From: Hominilimicola fabiformis
GTDB taxonomy: Bacteria; Bacillota; Clostridia; UBA1381
Length of the DNA: 64,000 nucleotides
NCBI RefSeq assembly: GCF_020687385.1
Contig: NZ_JAJEQM010000001.1
Location: 124,001-188,000, forward strand
Direction of reading: 5' to 3'
Position 1 is the stretch's first letter, and each line of letters starts with the position of its first letter. The position numbers were made by a program, and so were the translations under genes. Shown one piece after another: positions 60,770 through 64,000 of the stretch. The notes below the pieces were generated by a model that was not told the DNA's origin, did no database searches, and worked only from the letters and a program-made list of their open reading frames with translations.

Positions 60770-60890
60770 AATCGGTATCTTCCTTTCTCTTTACTCTGCA
60801 ATCTTTGTTAATCTGGAATAAGCACATCATCGTAACGCCAAGACAACTGCCGAGCAGTGTCCCAGCGGCGATAAGTAATAACTCTCTCAA
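60732..60890 (-). CDS. Small DUF3789-like membrane protein
   Basis: A 52-residue protein with one membrane segment (LLLIAAGTLLGSCLGVTMMCLF-like, about residues 4-24) and a charged tail. Start TTG at 60890 stands eight bases after AAAGGAG; the ATG at 60926 has no site. It overlaps mobC by 38 bases. DUF3789 proteins are common here in related ICEs. Confidence 0.6.
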   Translation of the reverse strand: MRELLLIAAGTLLGSCLGVTMMCLFQINKDCRVKRKEDTDYEKEKHSEDCTL

Positions 60891-60910
60891 ATCAAGTTCT
60901 CCTTTCTCAC

Positions 60911-61025
60911 GGGGTATTAGGGGCAACCCCTAACGAGCCTTTTACCGTTTGGGAAACTATGTTTATCCAAATGGTCTGCTCGCTAAGAATAAACATCTCC
61001 TCCGGGTTGCCCCGTTCTCAGGCTA
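60911..61025. other. Candidate oriT of element C
   Basis: The gap upstream of the mob genes holds a perfect stem TTAGGGG-CAA-CCCCTAA (60917-60933) and GTTTGGGAAACT (60947-60958), with TTTGG/CCAAA flanks (60948-60971). Reverse-complemented, that core is AGTTTCCCAAAC, present in box B at 13573-13601 of element A and one base different (AGTGTCCCAAAC) at 5983-5994. Location and shared core support an oriT for a MOBP relaxase. Confidence 0.6.
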
Positions 61026-61445
61026 CTATCTCTCATAATCCTTTGATTTCGGCTTAAAAGGTTCAGCCACGATATTGCCGCCCACATCCTTAGAAAAGCG
61101 TTCAGGATACTTGAACTGTTCCTTATACTTCTTCATCATATCGTCCGGCAAGCTCTGAAAGCTCTCACTCTCAGGCGGTGCATAACAGATAAAGAACTTG
61201 CCGCAGATAATATCAACCATCTCTTTCTTATCGTTGTCCTGCACATAAACAGCACGATTAAGCGGAAGTCCTCTCATCTTTCCTTCCTCATTACAGATGA
61301 TTGCAACGTCATCATCAAAGGGCATATATTCCTCAATATCCCCTCCGACAACCTCCTGCATTGCTTCCAGAGTGTCGTCGATTACAATTTCCTTCGGGTA
61401 CTTTTCCGGTTCTACCAAGAGAACTTTAATCTTAGAATCATTCAC
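61026..61445 (-). CDS. DUF3846 family protein
   Basis: A 139-residue protein (KIKVLLVEPEKYPKEIVID and LPLNRAVY) of DUF3846, a frequent ICE family of unknown function. Its start overlaps the Toprim gene stop by four bases. C terminus KSKDYER. Confidence 0.8.
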   Translation of the reverse strand: MNDSKIKVLLVEPEKYPKEIVIDDTLEAMQEVVGGDIEEYMPFDDDVAIICNEEGKMRGLPLNRAVYVQDNDKKEMVDIICGKFFICYAPPESESFQSLPDDMMKKYKEQFKYPERFSKDVGGNIVAEPFKPKSKDYER

Positions 61446-62404
61446 CGTTCTTCATTCCTTTCGTGTATTTTTTTATTGTAAATTCCCATCCGCATACAAA
61501 GAAAATCGTTGAAGTCCTTACCTGCTTTTGGTGGCTCATCAACGATTTCATACTTATCCGGCAGAATAGTTTTTAAGGTCTGTGCTGCCTTTCTGCCCGC
61601 TATATCATTGTCAAAATGGATACGGATTTTCCTGACAGATGGGTTACTGCCAAGATACTTTTCCAGTGCAATCGGCACTTTACTGTCCTCAATTTTCTTT
61701 GCCGGAGAATACACCCCGGACAGCGAAACAAAGCTCATTTCTTTCCAATCCTGCCCGTTCAGCTTCGCAAGCGTGGCATAGGATAACAGGTCTATGGCAC
61801 ACTCAAAGAGGTGTACTTCCTCCAAGTTTTCCTTACCAAGCCGAAAAGAATAATCTTTTTTACTGCCACTGCAATCGCCCATAATCCTACGCTTATTCGT
61901 GGAACGGTAGGCTGCATATTTCGGTTCTTTCTTCTCGTCATAGCCTACAAACACAACATTGTGATACGGCAGGCTCTCAAAGATAAGGTCATTAGAGATA
62001 CAGTAATTGATGATTTCAAAATCTATTCCTCTCCCGAAAAGATACTCTGTAATCACTCTGTTGGAAGCACATTTTTCAGGGAGAAGAAGTGGTTTATTTT
62101 CCTCTTTTGGCTGTGGCTTTTCATAGACCGGAGCCTGAATCGCTGTATGTCCGATAATGGTTTCCACCGCTTCAAGGAAGCTGTAACCTTTAACCTTAAT
62201 CAGATAATCCAAAGCACTCCTGCCACCGATACCTCTCGACCACCATATCCATTTCCCGTTTGAAATCTTCAAACTATCGTGGGTTCTGGTGCAATAGGTG
62301 TTACCTGAAAACTTAACCAGCTCATACGGTTCATAATTTCTCAAGTAGGTTAATAAGTCCATCTGCTTCGCCTGAATGATTAACTCAGGTGCGATAAATG
62401 GCAT
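61442..62404 (-). CDS. DUF3991 / Toprim domain protein (primase-like)
   Basis: A 320-residue protein. An N-terminal DUF3991 part (YCTRTHDSLKISNGKWIWWS) is followed by a Toprim domain with EXAIDLLSYATL-like motif (FECAIDLLSYATL near residue 200) and IRIHFDNDIAGR..A near 270. It resembles DnaG-like catalytic domains used in lagging-strand synthesis after transfer. The ATG at 62404 or GTG at 62413 may be the start; the GGAAGGCGG site suits either. Confidence 0.78.
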   Translation of the reverse strand: MPFIAPELIIQAKQMDLLTYLRNYEPYELVKFSGNTYCTRTHDSLKISNGKWIWWSRGIGGRSALDYLIKVKGYSFLEAVETIIGHTAIQAPVYEKPQPKEENKPLLLPEKCASNRVITEYLFGRGIDFEIINYCISNDLIFESLPYHNVVFVGYDEKKEPKYAAYRSTNKRRIMGDCSGSKKDYSFRLGKENLEEVHLFECAIDLLSYATLAKLNGQDWKEMSFVSLSGVYSPAKKIEDSKVPIALEKYLGSNPSVRKIRIHFDNDIAGRKAAQTLKTILPDKYEIVDEPPKAGKDFNDFLCMRMGIYNKKIHERNEER

Positions 62405-62424
62405 ATCGACCACCGCCTTCCTGT

Positions 62425-63374
62425 TTATCTCTCATACGATTTCTCCTTTCTGCCGCCGACTGCTTCGCCCTCATCAGGCTCTCCGCCGACAATCTCATTT
62501 TCCTTTTTATCCATATTGAGCAGGATATTCAGCTCATCAAGTCGAGCAGTTTTTGCCCTCAATTCTTCCTCTTTGGCAAACGGCTTTTCGATTTCCTGCT
62601 TCGCTGTTTCAAACTGCTTTTCCGTATTTTCAAGGCTGTTTTTCGTATCAGCAAGTGCTTCTTCAAAGCGTTCAATGCCGTTATCTATTCTCACGATATT
62701 ACCGTGAGAATCATCGCCAAGCGGTACATCTCTGCTTGTTTCGCCTTTTAATTTCACAACATAATTACGCTGAACCGTATCAAAATACAGTTCCATTTGA
62801 AAGCCACGGTACTCGCCAAGTGGTATCGCATTGGGACTGTTCATTGACTTGCAGGCATTGATGATTGCCTGACCTGCTTCGGCTTTTTCGGAATAAGAAA
62901 CACCCGATACCATCATTCCAAGCGGCTGCTCGTCTATCGGTTTCGGGTGTAATTTTGCTGTTTCAACATCTTTTGTAAGTCCCTCTACACGGGATTTCAA
63001 GTAAGCAATCTGTTGTGGATAGAACTTGATGACCTTATCCTCCAGTCCGTATTTCTCTGATAAGAAATTGGATTTTAACATCTTTAGCTTCTGTACTTGA
63101 ATGTCTAAGTCCATCTTTTCTTTGATATATGGATTACCTGTTGCAAGCATTTTTATCTCCGCATAGGACAGTGCGGTTTCATCAATATCCTCTGCCGACC
63201 TGACCGGAGATTTGCTCGTCATAATCTGACTTGCGAACTTCTGCTTACCTTCCACAAGCTGATAGAGGTATGCATCAAAGGTCTGCTCTGTTACATAACG
63301 GTAAATATCTACCTTCGGATTTTCATTGCCCTGACGGACAATTCTACCGGAACGCTGCTCCAAATCAGTCGGTC
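62425..63374 (-). pseudogene. SNF2-family helicase-like protein, C-terminal remnant
   Basis: The frame from the junction reads PTDLEQRSGRIVRQGNENP, the helicase C-terminal motif VI region, then about 300 residues of helical C-terminal domain ending EKSYER. In intact ICEs this protein is usually over 2000 residues with N-terminal helicase motifs. Here everything before motif VI is missing because the serine recombinase gene adjoins at 63373/63374. The remaining part still looks undamaged, so the insertion is probably recent. Confidence 0.85.
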
Positions 63375-64000
63375 ATTTTTTGCGGACAGTTCAATACATG
63401 CCCTTCGGTTCCTCTCCCTACTCCTGCGTTTGCTCTCGTTTGATTTCTCCCTCTGTATCCTCTTAGCACAAGCGGGACAATACTTTGATATTCCAGAGCT
63501 GGGGACGTATTCAACACCGCACACCGTACAATTTTTAGGCTTTAACGCCGTCCACCGCTTTGTGGGTGTGATATGTAATTCACCGACAAAGCCGATGAAT
63601 TTATAGTAAATCTTGATTTCCTGCCTTACTGTCCCGTCCGCAAGTTTCTCACGTTCCGAAACAAGTATCTTGTCTATGAGTGCGTTTATGATGGTTGCGT
63701 CCAACTCTTTCAGCCCCTGATAGTTGCGGATTAGGGATAGAAAGTCCCTCACGCCCTGCGATTTCTCATAGCTGTCATTGAGCGTTTCCGTTACCTCTTT
63801 CAGCCGTGCTTCAATTTCAAGCTGCTCTTTCTGGTATTTCCCCGACATCATCTCAAAATTCCGCTCCGTGATACGCTCCATTACCTTGTCCTCATAGAGA
63901 GAGGAAAACAGCCTGTCAAGCTCCGCAAGGCGTTTGTTCAGCTTCTTCTTTTCTTTCTCTAATGATTTCGCCCTGCTCTGGTCTGTTTCCGTGAGCCGCC
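63309..64000 (-). CDS. Large serine recombinase, C-terminal part (runs off window)
   Basis: At least 230 residues, open to the window end. It shows a coiled coil (KEKKKLNKRLAEL), the ITERNFEMMSGKYQKEQ segment, the INALIDKILVSER and IYYKFIGFVG pattern of DUF4368/TnpX-type large serine recombinases, and a zinc-ribbon-like CTVCG...CPACAKR. The catalytic N-terminal domain lies outside. The last 20 or so codons after the junction are read from the interrupted SNF2 gene in another frame. It moved element D into element C. Confidence 0.85.
   Translation of the reverse strand, partial: RLTETDQSRAKSLEKEKKKLNKRLAELDRLFSSLYEDKVMERITERNFEMMSGKYQKEQLEIEARLKEVTETLNDSYEKSQGVRDFLSLIRNYQGLKELDATIINALIDKILVSEREKLADGTVRQEIKIYYKFIGFVGELHITPTKRWTALKPKNCTVCGVEYVPSSGISKYCPACAKRIQREKSNESKRRSRERNRRACIELSAKNDRLIWSSVPVELSVRAMKIRR
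63374..64000. mobile_element. Element D: serine-recombinase element (end only)
   Basis: The recombinase gene sits at the terminus of the element, as in Tn4451-type and other TnpX-like transposons, and the break in the SNF2 gene falls at a GA dinucleotide (63373-63374), the crossover dinucleotide known for that family. Size and cargo lie beyond the window. Confidence 0.65.

Larger units (their letters stand above)
47200..63373. mobile_element. Element C: third ICE transfer module (interrupted)
   Basis: Genes run on the - strand from the SNF2-family remnant at 63372 to the lysozyme/CHAP protein at 48324: DUF3991/Toprim, DUF3846, MobC, relaxase, PcfB, ArdC-like protein, VirD4, pilin-like protein, VirB6, PrgI, VirB4, DUF6075 and sortase. 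The set resembles large SNF2-bearing ICEs of the Tn1806/CTn kind. No integrase or cargo is visible. One side is bounded by Tn916 and the other by the serine recombinase element. Confidence 0.75.

Noticed and set aside
1-64000. tRNA, rRNA or CRISPR loci
   Set aside because: I saw no cloverleaf-like tRNA, rRNA segment or spaced repeat array anywhere in the window on reading; a covariance-model scan would settle small RNAs.

Overview
The window is accessory DNA throughout. I see no chromosomal housekeeping gene. Gene content (two CTn/Tn1549-style transfer operons with Maff2, PrgI, CD1107-type, DUF4366, DUF3846 and SNF2-family proteins, plus a complete Tn916 backbone with tet(M)) points to a gut Firmicute, most likely a clostridium or relative carrying stacked integrative and conjugative elements (ICEs). 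Host genus cannot be read from this sequence.

Layout. (A) About 1-29160: a Tn1549-like ICE. At 261-5256 is a cargo block: an HTH protein, response regulator and histidine kinase, then a BcrA/LanFEG-type ABC exporter (ATPase and two permeases) with its own promoter carrying four 11-bp-spaced repeats. At 5418-8785 on the + strand are an Orf9-type regulator, MobC, a MOBP relaxase, an Orf8-type HTH protein, a DUF6050 gene broken by an amber codon, and an NTF2-like gene. From 28765 down to 8963 on the - strand is the transfer operon: replication initiator, DUF5348, PcfB, VirD4, Maff2, VirB6, PrgI, VirB4, DNA methylase, CHAP peptidase, DUF4315, DUF4366, a VanZ-like insert, topoisomerase III, a 1337-residue anti-restriction/YodL protein, TTRAP and Cys-rich VLP. 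(B) About 29160-47200: a Tn916-like element of about 18 kb (int, xis, orf7-9, tet(M) with its attenuator leader, orf13-orf23). orf14 is broken by an in-frame TGA. (C) About 47200-63373: a third ICE transfer module (XRE regulator, lysozyme/CHAP protein, class B sortase, DUF6075, VirB4, PrgI, VirB6, pilin-like protein, VirD4, ArdC-like protein, PcfB, relaxase, MobC, DUF3846, DUF3991/Toprim, SNF2 family). Its SNF2 gene is cut at 63373/63374 by (D), an element whose large serine recombinase runs off the window end.

How they fit together. Each of A, B and C has its own VirB4-type ATPase, coupling ATPase, relaxase, cell-wall hydrolase and anti-restriction function. B has lost the catalytic half of its hydrolase Orf14, so it may rely on the hydrolases of A or C. 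Integrase arm-type motifs of the form AGTRGTAAATNAGTAGTAA occur at 47105 and 29309 (the two Tn916 ends) and again at 29079, just outside the Tn916 int end and in front of element A's first genes. This reads as the outer end of A abutting the int end of B, a head-to-tail ICE tandem.

The observations I consider most worth following are: a pair of 114-bp repeats (8862-8975, 28792-28905) with 12-13 bp inverted ends that encode a conserved short peptide; an inverted pair of two-part leader boxes (5901-5998 and 13573-13670) that look like duplicated oriT/regulatory sites and share a 12-base core with the putative oriT of element C; four consecutive hairpins ahead of the element A pilin gene; and the ICE tandem junction.
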